Made by a program: the position numbers and the translations under genes. DNA of 64,000 nucleotides from Lutibacter profundi (GTDB lineage: Bacteria; Bacteroidota; Bacteroidia; Flavobacteriales; Flavobacteriaceae): positions 1,580,001-1,644,000 of the forward strand of contig NZ_CP013355.1 of the NCBI RefSeq assembly GCF_001543325.1. The letters are read 5' to 3'. The notes under the pieces were generated by a model that searched no databases, had not been told where the DNA came from, and was given only the letters and a program-made list of their open reading frames with translations. This document shows, piece by piece, positions 25,408-33,466 of this stretch; positions within the stretch are counted from its first letter, which is position 1, and each line of letters opens with the position of its first letter.

Positions 25408-26532
25408 TTATGCTTTAATATTTTGTTCATTTTCTTCCCCGCATTTTTCAGCTTCTCTAATTTCCTTTTTCTTTGCTAAATTAGTTGCTACAGAATGTAT
25501 AACCGCTCCACCTACTGCTGCCCCAATAACAATTTTACCAATTTTATCAGCAGTTGCTTCAATACCCATTCCAGGTAGATTCACTAATCTCTCTGTAAAA
25601 GGTGAGTTATCCCAGAAACTTGGCTCACTACAACCAATACAAGGATATCCTGATTTAATTGGAAAACTAACGCCATTATTCCATCCCATAGTTCCACAAG
25701 CATTGTAGGTTACAGGCCCTCTACATCCTAACTTATACAAACAATAGCCATCTTTGGCTTCTTGACTATCAAAGCTTTCGGCATATAAACCGGCATCAAA
25801 ATTAGGTCTTCTATAACAGCTATCATGAACTCTTTTTCCATAAAATTGTTTTGGTCTTCCCATAGAATCTAGTTCAGGCAACGTTCCAAAGGTGGCATAA
25901 TGCATAACAACCCCTGTCATAACTTCACCAATTGGTGGGCAACCTGGTATTCTGATAATTGGTTTGTCTTTAATAATTTCATCAACTGGAACAGAACCTG
26001 TTGGGTTTGGATATGCTGCTTGTACTCCTCCCCAAGATGAGCAGCTTCCAAAAGTGAGAATTGCTGCTGCTCCTGCGGCTGATTCTTTTAAAATATCTAC
26101 AGCTGAACGACCTGCAATTGTACAATAAACACCGTCATCTTTTATAGGGATAGCTCCTTCTACTACCAAAATATAGTTTCCGTAATTTTCCTTCATAGAT
26201 TCATGCTTGGCTTCTTCAGCATTGTGCCCCGAAGCAGCCATTAAAGTATCTGTATAGTCTAATGAAATATGGTCAAAAATTAAATCTGCCACCAAAGGGT
26301 GGTCAGAACGGATGAATGATTCAGAACAACCAGTACATTCTTGGAAATGCTCCCAAATAACTGGAATTCGTTTTTTTGTTTCCATTGCTTTCACAACTTG
26401 TCCAATCATAGATGATTCTAGCCCCATAAAGGCAGTCATATATGTTGCAAATTTGATAAAATCTCGACGTGAATAGCCTTTTTCTATTATACTTTGATAA
26501 TAGGTTTTCTGCTTTTCTTTTTTGGTAGACAT
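25408..26532 (-). CDS. [NiFe] hydrogenase small subunit (Tat-exported, membrane-anchored)
   Basis: The electron-transfer subunit with three FeS clusters, 374 residues. A Tat signal is present (YSRRDFIKFATYM). The proximal cluster begins with ECTGCSESFIRSDHPL, and the medial/distal ligands appear in HDSCYRRP, CLYKLGCRGP, NACGTMGWNNG and CIGCSEP. A C-terminal helix (VIGAAVGGAVIHSVA) anchors it in the membrane. Oxygen-tolerant MBH enzymes have a Cys at the Gly of CTGCS and a further Cys at SWGGVQAA; both are Gly here, so a standard oxygen-sensitive [4Fe-4S] proximal cluster is expected. It is the first gene of the structural operon, divergent from hypA. Confidence 0.95.
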   Translation of the reverse strand: MSTKKEKQKTYYQSIIEKGYSRRDFIKFATYMTAFMGLESSMIGQVVKAMETKKRIPVIWEHFQECTGCSESFIRSDHPLVADLIFDHISLDYTDTLMAASGHNAEEAKHESMKENYGNYILVVEGAIPIKDDGVYCTIAGRSAVDILKESAAGAAAILTFGSCSSWGGVQAAYPNPTGSVPVDEIIKDKPIIRIPGCPPIGEVMTGVVMHYATFGTLPELDSMGRPKQFYGKRVHDSCYRRPNFDAGLYAESFDSQEAKDGYCLYKLGCRGPVTYNACGTMGWNNGVSFPIKSGYPCIGCSEPSFWDNSPFTERLVNLPGMGIEATADKIGKIVIGAAVGGAVIHSVATNLAKKKEIREAEKCGEENEQNIKA

Positions 26533-26678
26533 ACGTGAAGTTTTTAATATTAAAAAAATCTTTTGTTTATTTTATATATTTATAAAAAATGAACAGTACT
26601 AAGTTATAAAATATTTTAACGCCATTTCACTTAATGCCCTAATTTAGAACGCTTTAAAATAAGATATCCTAATCTTAA

Positions 26679-26700
26679 TTATATGATAATTATCATATAA
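26679..26700. promoter_or_regulatory. 22 bp palindrome between divergent hydrogenase and hypA genes
   Basis: A perfect palindrome with half-site TTATATGATAA. It contains ATGAT-AATT-ATCAT, one mismatch per side from the FNR-type box TTGAT-N4-ATCAA, and also resembles the inner part of a Fur-type box (TGATAAT). It lies 42 bases before the candidate hypA -7 element and about 145 bases before the small-subunit start. Which regulator binds cannot be told; redox or metal control of a hydrogenase would be expected. Confidence 0.5.
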
Positions 26701-26741
26701 ATTTTTAAACTATTCTTTAGTTCATTTCTTATTAAATTTTG

Positions 26742-26749
26742 TAATTTTG
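26742..26749 (+). promoter_or_regulatory. Candidate -7 element for hypA
   Basis: TAATTTTG is a full match to the TAnnTTTG element, 24 bases before the hypA ATG. No good TTTG lies at the right distance upstream, which would fit an activator-dependent promoter served by the palindrome at 26679. Confidence 0.5.
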
Positions 26750-26772
26750 AATTGGTCACAATTATTAATAGC

Positions 26773-27114
26773 ATGCATGAATTATCTATAGTTATGGGAA
26801 TTGTAAAAATTGCTGAAGATGAAACTGCAAAAATTAAAGAAAATACCGTAGCTAAAATTGAGCTTGAAATTGGGCAATTAGCTGGAGTAGAATTAGATGC
26901 CTTAAATTTTGTATGGGAGTCTGCTGTTAAGGATAGTGTTTTAGAACATGCGCTAAAAACCATTATTGAAATTCCTGGAAAAGCAATTTGCGCAGATTGT
27001 AATCGTGAATTTTATTTAAATAATATATTTGATAGCTGCCCTAATTGCAACAGCAACTTTAAAGGTATTATTCAAGGAAAAGAATTAAGAGTAAAATCAT
27101 TAGAAGTAATTTAA
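26773..27114 (+). CDS. hypA: Hydrogenase nickel insertion protein HypA
   Basis: HypA passes Ni to the large subunit together with HypB. I chose the ATG at 26773 because HypA must begin MHE: His2 binds Ni. The 113-residue protein then has IVKIAEDE and the conserved EIGQLAGVELDALNFVWES, and a zinc site formed by CADC and CPNC. An in-frame start 21 bases upstream would bury His2 and is rejected. hypB follows after 11 bases. Confidence 0.94.
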   Translation: MHELSIVMGIVKIAEDETAKIKENTVAKIELEIGQLAGVELDALNFVWESAVKDSVLEHALKTIIEIPGKAICADCNREFYLNNIFDSCPNCNSNFKGIIQGKELRVKSLEVI

Positions 27115-27125
27115 AAGCTATAATT

Positions 27126-27947
27126 ATGTGTGGAACTTGCGGCTGTGGATCTGATACTAATGGTCCAACAATTTTAAAACCTGGAGAACACAATCATTCT
27201 CACGATGTACTTCATCACAACCATGATAGTCATACTCATACCCACGAACATCATACTCATGAAGAGCATACACATACGCACAATCATTCTCATGACCACA
27301 AACATAAAGTATTAGAAATAGAGCAAGATATTTTACAAAACAATCAGGTTTTGGCTGCCAGAAATAGAGGTTATTTTGAAGCTAAAAATATTTTCACCTT
27401 AAATTTAGTAAGTTCTCCTGGATCTGGGAAGACTTCTATTCTTGAACGAACATTATCTGATTTAAAAGAAACAATTCCTTTTTATGTGATTGAAGGAGAC
27501 CAACAAACATTAAATGATGCAAATAGAATTGATGCTATAAAAATTCCTGTAATACAAATTAATACAGGTAAGGGATGCCATTTAGAAAGTGATATAGTTT
27601 ATGAAGCTGTTAAAAAATTAGAAATTAAAAATAACAGTATTTTAATGATTGAAAATGTAGGAAACTTAGTATGTCCTTCTATGTTTGATTTAGGAGAAAG
27701 CAAACGCATTGTTATTATTAGCACTACAGAAGGTGATGATAAACCTATTAAATATCCTGATATGTTTTATACTTCTGACATTTGTATTATTAATAAAATT
27801 GATTTACTTCCTTACTTAAATACTGATATTGAAAAGCTTAAAAGTTACGCATTACAAGTAAACCCTAAATTGCAATTTTTTGAAGTTTCAGCAACAACGG
27901 GTGAAGGTATGGAAGCATGGTATGGTTGGCTAAAAGAAAATATTTAA
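27126..27947 (+). CDS. hypB: Hydrogenase nickel incorporation GTPase HypB
   Basis: A 273-residue SIMIBI GTPase for Ni insertion. The N-terminal high-affinity site MCGTCGCGS is present (CxxCxC). A His-rich segment follows (about residues 21-60, with roughly 19 His), giving nickel storage as in HypB/nickelin proteins. The GTPase domain has the P-loop SSPGSGKTS and the NKIDLLPYL specificity motif. All functional parts are intact. A 174-base spacer separates it from hypC. Confidence 0.95.
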   Translation: MCGTCGCGSDTNGPTILKPGEHNHSHDVLHHNHDSHTHTHEHHTHEEHTHTHNHSHDHKHKVLEIEQDILQNNQVLAARNRGYFEAKNIFTLNLVSSPGSGKTSILERTLSDLKETIPFYVIEGDQQTLNDANRIDAIKIPVIQINTGKGCHLESDIVYEAVKKLEIKNNSILMIENVGNLVCPSMFDLGESKRIVIISTTEGDDKPIKYPDMFYTSDICIINKIDLLPYLNTDIEKLKSYALQVNPKLQFFEVSATTGEGMEAWYGWLKENI

Positions 27948-28067
27948 GCTGTATTTTCTTTTGCGTTAGCAATTGAAGCGCTTTAACTACGCTCAGGATA
28001 AATTTATCCTTTTTTGAAGCATAACGAAAAAAATATATAACAGAAAAATGCGACCTGAAAGGGAATC

Positions 28068-28088
28068 TGCCTATCCGGCAGATAGGCA
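28068..28088. repeat. Short inverted repeat in the hypB-hypC spacer
   Basis: An 8 bp stem TGCCTATC / GATAGGCA with a 5-base loop, in a 174-base spacer that separates otherwise tightly packed hyp genes. The GC-richer stem in this AT-rich genome looks like a dispersed intergenic repeat rather than part of the operon. No second copy is in the window. Confidence 0.4.
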
Positions 28089-28121
28089 TTCAAAATAACA
28101 AATTAAAATTATTTTATAGAT

Positions 28122-28400
28122 ATGTGTTTATCAATTCCTGGAAAATTAATAGAAATTACAAACGAGTTAGACGAAGTTTTTAGGTTAGGAAAAGTCTCCT
28201 TTGACGGTATTATAAAAGACGTAAGTCTCACTTTAGTTCCTGAAGCTAAGGTAGGAGATTATGTTATGGTACACGTTGGTGCTGCAATTTCTGTAATTGA
28301 TGAAGAAGAAGCTAAAAAAACTTTTGATATTTTAATGCAACTAGATGAATTGAAAGATTTAGATATCCCCGAAGATATTAAAAATCGAAATTCCAATTAA
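28122..28400 (+). CDS. hypC: Hydrogenase assembly chaperone HypC
   Basis: HypC (92 residues) carries the Fe(CN)2CO unit from HypD to the large subunit. It begins with the required MCLSIPGKLIEI, whose Cys2 is the functional ligand, followed by a small OB-fold (VGDYVMVHVGAAISVIDEEEA). Length is normal. Its 3' end overlaps the convergent RemB-like gene by 23 bases. Confidence 0.95.
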   Translation: MCLSIPGKLIEITNELDEVFRLGKVSFDGIIKDVSLTLVPEAKVGDYVMVHVGAAISVIDEEEAKKTFDILMQLDELKDLDIPEDIKNRNSN

Positions 28401-30441
28401 ATAGATCTGTTTTCAAACCAAAAGAGAACCAAGTAGTATTTGATTTGTCAAAAATACCTGTTGGAGCATCTGGATTAAAATTTCTGAATGTTACTCCTCC
28501 AAACAACTTTAAATTAGTAGCTGGATTAACTAAGTAACCTAGTTGTAAATCACCAATAAAAATTGAAGCTGAATTTCCTTGACCTATGTTATTCCCATAA
28601 TCTGAGGCTCTATTATCATTGTCTTCAAAAACATTTCCTCCATAACTAAAGGTATCTGTTGTATTACTATAATCAAATCCTTTTGTTCCAAAAATAATTT
28701 TAGCATTTGCAAACCAGCGATTTTTTGTATATCTCACAATACCTATGGTTTCTCTAAAATTTGCCCCCCATAAATGTGCTAAAGGTTGGTTGTTATGTCC
28801 GTAATTTAAATTAAGCTCATCATGAGAATATGTATAAGGTCTTACTGCATTGTATTCTGCTTGCAAATACAAGTTTTCAATATTAAATGCATTGTAAAAT
28901 TTTACACCTAATTGAATACCGTTCTTATTTCCCCACCAACCATTACCACCTGTAATTTCAGAAACTCTAAATTCGTCTAATATGAATTGAGAATATAATG
29001 AGATATTTTTGAGTTTATATTTCAAACTTAATCCTAACAATGTATTCCCTGCTCTTGATCCTGTTGAAAATTCGGCTGCTGTGTAAAATATCAATGGATT
29101 TAGGTAATTTACATCAAAACCTCTGTTGTTTGTATCTTCCCAAATAACAGTTTCAAACAAACCTATATTCAGTTTTTTAGTAACATTCCAGCTTAAATAA
29201 TGAACGGCCATAAACTTTTGCTTATAGGCTCCATCAACTGTTAATTCTGGTCTAACATCCTGCATCCACATCCAAAGGTTTGTATATTTTATTTTCCAAA
29301 AATTGGTGTTTATTTTGACAAAAGGATATGGTGAGGCTACATCAGATAAAAATAAAGAGCGATAACCATCTCCTATGAAATTTTTACCATTTCCAAACTG
29401 AAAATTAACTGTTTTATTGGGTGTATAAGATATGTATGCCTCTGCAACGGGATAATCGTACGCGTCAGATTTATATTCTTTAGCAATACCTCTTCCTGGT
29501 ATAATTGCAGGATTACCACCTGCAGGTTTTATTGATTCAGCGTATTGATTCACATAATTCGCAAATCTTCCCTGACTTTCATAAAAACTTGCTGAAAAAT
29601 TAAACTTCTTTCCTAAACCACCATTTATTTGAATAGATCTTGTGTTGTTAAAAGTATTTATTCCATAGTTGTCTTTACCTACTTGTACATCAACACCAGG
29701 ATCAACTGTAAACCAAAAATCTTTTCCTTTTACAAAAGCCATATGTTCATTCAATAACTTTTTACCAAACCAAGTTGATTTTGGTTTTATTAATTTATCT
29801 TTTTGAGCGTCTAAATCAATATATTTTGTAACTTCTGAATATACGTATGGTTTCACTGCTGTATGTGAATTATCTGCCTTATCTAAATAAAAATTGTAAG
29901 AACTATATTCTGCATGCGTAAAAGGGATATTTAATTCACTTTTATGTTCTGGAAATAGGCTTTTTTTGTTCAACGTTTTTATAGGTTTTTTTGTTAATTG
30001 AACAATTTCTTTTTTAACTTCTTTTTTTTCTATTACTTCTTGAAAATTATTTTCTAACGGAATTATTAGTGGAAAAACAAACTGCATTTCAATGGGATGA
30101 TTATTAAATTTTGCAGGCGTTATTTTTGGTAAGGTTTTAAAAACACGTTCAACTTCCTTTTTTAATTCTTTGTATGGAGAATTAATGTAAGTAACATGGA
30201 AATTACCTGAATTATCAACCAAAAAAACAATATTAATTGTCCCTTCAAAATTTTCTTGCTGTATGTTTTTTGGGATTTTAAATTCTTTTAAAATTGCCTT
30301 TTTAATTTGTGTTTTAAAGCATGTTGGTATTTTAGAAACATCTGTAGAGTTACATTCATTAAAAACAGGGTATTTTTCAATTTGAGAAAAAACTGAAATT
30401 GATAAAAAAATGAAGATGAAACTTAACAGTGCTTTTTTCAT
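28378..30441 (-). CDS. Outer-membrane protein RemB-like, with N-terminal TonB-C-like domain
   Basis: A 687-residue protein: signal peptide (KKALLSFIFIFLSISVFSQ), then a TonB C-terminal-type domain (about residues 30-130, with GTINIVFLVDNSGNFHV and VFKTLPKITPAKFN). From about 200 to the end it is a Wzi-like beta barrel (KTVNFQFGNGKNFIGDGYRS, DVNYLNPLIFYTAAEFSTG). This matches proteins annotated as gliding motility protein RemB in Flavobacteriaceae; in Flavobacterium johnsoniae RemB is a surface component for movement on agar. The gene precedes no other motility gene except sprA 8 kb away. RemB assignment is from memory of the family; the barrel type is clear. Confidence 0.68.
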   Translation of the reverse strand: MKKALLSFIFIFLSISVFSQIEKYPVFNECNSTDVSKIPTCFKTQIKKAILKEFKIPKNIQQENFEGTINIVFLVDNSGNFHVTYINSPYKELKKEVERVFKTLPKITPAKFNNHPIEMQFVFPLIIPLENNFQEVIEKKEVKKEIVQLTKKPIKTLNKKSLFPEHKSELNIPFTHAEYSSYNFYLDKADNSHTAVKPYVYSEVTKYIDLDAQKDKLIKPKSTWFGKKLLNEHMAFVKGKDFWFTVDPGVDVQVGKDNYGINTFNNTRSIQINGGLGKKFNFSASFYESQGRFANYVNQYAESIKPAGGNPAIIPGRGIAKEYKSDAYDYPVAEAYISYTPNKTVNFQFGNGKNFIGDGYRSLFLSDVASPYPFVKINTNFWKIKYTNLWMWMQDVRPELTVDGAYKQKFMAVHYLSWNVTKKLNIGLFETVIWEDTNNRGFDVNYLNPLIFYTAAEFSTGSRAGNTLLGLSLKYKLKNISLYSQFILDEFRVSEITGGNGWWGNKNGIQLGVKFYNAFNIENLYLQAEYNAVRPYTYSHDELNLNYGHNNQPLAHLWGANFRETIGIVRYTKNRWFANAKIIFGTKGFDYSNTTDTFSYGGNVFEDNDNRASDYGNNIGQGNSASIFIGDLQLGYLVNPATNLKLFGGVTFRNFNPDAPTGIFDKSNTTWFSFGLKTDLFNWNFDF

Positions 30442-30446
30442 AGACC

Positions 30447-31040
30447 TTAATTCGGGATTTTCTTAACTTTATTGTCTTTTAAACTATATATTTCTTTACT
30501 TTCAATACAGGTTGCAAAGCCATTCTTATCAAATTCTAATCTATGTCCGTACTCACTTATCCAACCTATTTGTTTTGAAGGATTTCCCACAACTAAAGCA
30601 TACGGTAATACTTCTTTTGTAACAACAGTACCCGCACCAACAAAGGCAAATTTACCAATATTATTTCCGCAAACAATAGTTGCATTAGCACCAATACTAG
30701 CTCCTTTTTTTACGATGGTTTTCAAATATTCACCTCTTCTAACAACTGCACTTCTTGGGTTTATTACATTCGTAAATACCATTGAAGGGCCTAAAAACAC
30801 ATCGTCTTCACAAATAACACCTGAATAGATGGAAACATTGTTTTGTACTTTCACATTTTTTCCTAAAACAACCTCAGGAGAAATAACAACATTTTGACCA
30901 ATATTACAATTCTCTCCAATTTTAGAATTTGGCATAATATGGCTGAAATGCCAAATTTTAGTCCCGTTACCAATTACACATCCGTCATCAATTACAGCTG
31001 TTTTATGTGCAAAGTAACTTTTAGTATCCATGATGCTCAA
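30447..31040 (-). CDS. Left-handed beta-helix N-acetyltransferase (WbpD/WlbB-like)
   Basis: A 197-residue hexapeptide-repeat acetyltransferase. Repeated turns such as IGNGTKIWHFSHIMPNSKIG, VVLGKNVKVQNNVSIY and GANATIVCGNNIGKFAFVGAG form the left-handed helix, and the end is GNPSKQIGWISEYGHRLEF. Best family fit is WbpD/WlbB, which acetylates UDP-2-acetamido-3-amino-sugar uronates for surface polysaccharides. It starts 5 bases before the RemB-like ORF on the same strand, so the two may be co-transcribed. The exact sugar is not determined by sequence. Confidence 0.85.
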   Translation of the reverse strand: MSIMDTKSYFAHKTAVIDDGCVIGNGTKIWHFSHIMPNSKIGENCNIGQNVVISPEVVLGKNVKVQNNVSIYSGVICEDDVFLGPSMVFTNVINPRSAVVRRGEYLKTIVKKGASIGANATIVCGNNIGKFAFVGAGTVVTKEVLPYALVVGNPSKQIGWISEYGHRLEFDKNGFATCIESKEIYSLKDNKVKKIPN

Positions 31041-31107
31041 TTTAATTATTTTTGATTTAACTGTGTGTTAATTCAATGTAGTTAATTTAATACCGTTTCC
31101 CTTACTC

Positions 31108-31968
31108 TTAAATTTCTGTTGGATGCCAAGTAGTTTTCACTTCTTGTGTTTTTTCAATAAAATAAGGAGATTCACATAATTTATTTTCCCAATTACTTTT
31201 TTTATAAAAAATAGTTCTCTTTACGTTGTTACTAGCTAGTTCACTAATTTCTTTCAGTTCGTTTTCATCTTTTCCACAATATACGATGGCGTTAACGTCC
31301 ATATGTGAAGCCATGTGACTTACTAATTCTGCTTTATTTCCTGTTAGAATGTTAACAACGCCTCCTGGAACATCAGATGAATTTAATACTTCAGCAAAAG
31401 AAATAGACGTTAAAGGTTTGCTTTCTGAAGCTAAAACAACAACTGTATTCCCTCCAACTATTGCAGGCGCAATTACAGACACTAATCCCAATAAACTTTG
31501 CTCTTCAGGAGCTATTATTGAAACTACCCCAACAGGTTCAAGGTTTGAAAAGTTAAAATGAGAACTTGATACTGGATTTACAGCACTAAATAATTGCTGA
31601 TACTTATCGCTCCATCCTGCGTAATAAACCAACCTATCAATAGCTGTTTCAACTTCTTTTTGTGCTACTTTTCTTGCTTCACCTTGTGTAATTAACTCTA
31701 AAATAAACTGTTCTTTTCTACCTTCAAGTATTTCAGCAATACGATATAGTATTTGTCCTTTATTTAAGGCGGTAGCATTTGCCCAAGAATTTTGAGCTTT
31801 ACGTGCAATAACAACTGCATTCCTAAAATCTTTACGAGAAGCTAAGCACATATTTGCAATTAAATTTCCACTACTATTATTAATTGTGTAATATCTACCT
31901 GATTCTGTACGAGGAAATTTACCTCCTATATATAATTTATATGTTTTATTAATATCTAATCTGCTCAT
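31108..31968 (-). CDS. Truncated ALDH-family protein without catalytic half (ALDH16 C-terminal-like)
   Basis: A 286-residue protein matching only the N-terminal (NAD-binding) half of aldehyde dehydrogenases: YKLYIGGKFPRTESGRYY, ARKAQNSWANATALNKG, VVSIIAPEEQSLLGLVSV and GNTVVVLASESKPLTS. The part that should hold the catalytic Glu and Cys is absent, so it cannot act as an ALDH alone. It follows the full-length ALDH by 32 bases. The pair, about 487 plus 286 residues, matches ALDH16, a catalytic ALDH domain fused to a shortened vestigial one. This gene is probably a structural partner, not a decaying pseudogene: its ends are clean and the frame is intact. Confidence 0.8.
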   Translation of the reverse strand: MSRLDINKTYKLYIGGKFPRTESGRYYTINNSSGNLIANMCLASRKDFRNAVVIARKAQNSWANATALNKGQILYRIAEILEGRKEQFILELITQGEARKVAQKEVETAIDRLVYYAGWSDKYQQLFSAVNPVSSSHFNFSNLEPVGVVSIIAPEEQSLLGLVSVIAPAIVGGNTVVVLASESKPLTSISFAEVLNSSDVPGGVVNILTGNKAELVSHMASHMDVNAIVYCGKDENELKEISELASNNVKRTIFYKKSNWENKLCESPYFIEKTQEVKTTWHPTEI

Positions 31969-32000
31969 ATTCTGTAGTTAAAATAATTTTAATTTATATT

Positions 32001-33464
32001 TTACTCAAACTTCACGTATGGTTTCAATCCATGTAAGCCTCCTTCTCTTCCAAAACCACTTTCTTTGTAACCTCCAAAAGGAGAAGTTGCATCAAATTTG
32101 TTAAAGGTATTTCCCCAAACCACACCTGCATTTAGTTTTTGAGTTAAATGAAATATTTTTGACCCTTTCTCTGTCCAAACTCCTGCTGATAATCCGTAAG
32201 GAGTATTATTTGCTTTTTCAATAACTTCATCAATTGTTCTAAATGTTTGAACGGCTAAAACAGGACCAAAAATTTCTTCTTGAACAATACGATGTGATTG
32301 TGAAACATTTAAAAACAATGTTGGAGCACACCAATTTCCTTGCTTTGGAAATTCACATGTTGGTTGGTATATTTCCCCCCCTTCATTGATTCCTATTTTA
32401 ATATAATTCTCAATTGTTTGCAATTGTTTTTTAGAATTAATAGCGCCTATATCTGTGTTTTTATCCAATGGATCTCCTACAATTAACGTTTCCATTCTTC
32501 TTTTAAGTTTTTCAATCACCAAATCAGCAACTGATTCTTGCACAAACAATCGTGATCCTGCACAACATACATGACCTTGGTTAAAAAATATAGCATTCAC
32601 AATTCCTTCAACTGCTTGATCAATTGCAGCATCTTCAAAAATAATATTCGCTCCTTTACCTCCAAGTTCTAAGGTTAGTTTTTTATTTGTTCCTGCTGTT
32701 GCCTTTTGAATGTATTTTCCAACTCCTGTTGAACCCGTAAATGCTATTTTATTAACATCTGGATTGTTTACAATACTAGCACCAGTTTCTCCAGCACCTG
32801 TAACAATATTAACAACTCCTTTTGGAATACCACTCTCATGAATAATCTCCGCAAGTTTAAGTGCTGTTAATGATGTTGTTTCTGCTGGTTTTAAAACTAC
32901 GGTATTACCCGTTGCTAAAGCTGGAGCTAATTTCCAGGCCGCCATTAACAATGGAAAATTCCAAGGAATAATTTGCCCAACAACTCCTAAAGGTTTTGGG
33001 TTTCTATTAGGAAATGCATATTCTAACTTATCTGCCCAACCCGCATAATAAAAAAAGTGATTTGCCGCTAAAGGAATATCAATATCTCTTGACTCTCTTA
33101 TTGGTTTTCCTCCATCTAAACTTTCAATTACTGCAAATTCTCGTGCTCTTTCCTGAATTAATCGGGCAATTCTAAAAATATATTTACCTCTTTCTTTTCC
33201 GGTTAGAGCTGCCCAACCTTTAAAGGCTTTTCTAGCTGCTTTTACAGCTTTGTCAACATCTTCAGAAGAAGCTTCTGCTATACTTGCTATTTTTTTTCCG
33301 TTAGAAGGATTTATCGTATCAAAATAATTATTTTTAACGGGTTTTGTAAATTCTCCATCAATATATAATTCGTACTGTTTTTTAATTTGAATATGATCTG
33401 TACTTTCAGGAGCTTCATCGTAAGTCCACGAAGCTTTAAATATATTATTGTTTTTTTTAGCCAT
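32001..33464 (-). CDS. Aldehyde dehydrogenase (full-length, ALDH16 N-terminal-like)
   Basis: A 487-residue NAD(P)-dependent aldehyde dehydrogenase. The cofactor-binding segments (IIPWNFPLLMAAWKLAPALA, FTGSTGVGK), the general base Glu266 in LELGGKG and the catalytic Cys300 in GHVCCAGSR are all present. Immediately upstream (2 bases) is deoC and downstream a truncated ALDH. With DeoC it likely oxidises the acetaldehyde released from deoxyribose-5-phosphate, or a related aldehyde; the exact substrate is unproven. Confidence 0.92.
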   Translation of the reverse strand: MAKKNNNIFKASWTYDEAPESTDHIQIKKQYELYIDGEFTKPVKNNYFDTINPSNGKKIASIAEASSEDVDKAVKAARKAFKGWAALTGKERGKYIFRIARLIQERAREFAVIESLDGGKPIRESRDIDIPLAANHFFYYAGWADKLEYAFPNRNPKPLGVVGQIIPWNFPLLMAAWKLAPALATGNTVVLKPAETTSLTALKLAEIIHESGIPKGVVNIVTGAGETGASIVNNPDVNKIAFTGSTGVGKYIQKATAGTNKKLTLELGGKGANIIFEDAAIDQAVEGIVNAIFFNQGHVCCAGSRLFVQESVADLVIEKLKRRMETLIVGDPLDKNTDIGAINSKKQLQTIENYIKIGINEGGEIYQPTCEFPKQGNWCAPTLFLNVSQSHRIVQEEIFGPVLAVQTFRTIDEVIEKANNTPYGLSAGVWTEKGSKIFHLTQKLNAGVVWGNTFNKFDATSPFGGYKESGFGREGGLHGLKPYVKFE

Positions 33465-33466
33465 AA

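Noticed and set aside
31108-31968. Short ALDH as a decaying pseudogene
   Set aside because: The frame is intact with clean ends, and its size and position match the second domain of ALDH16.
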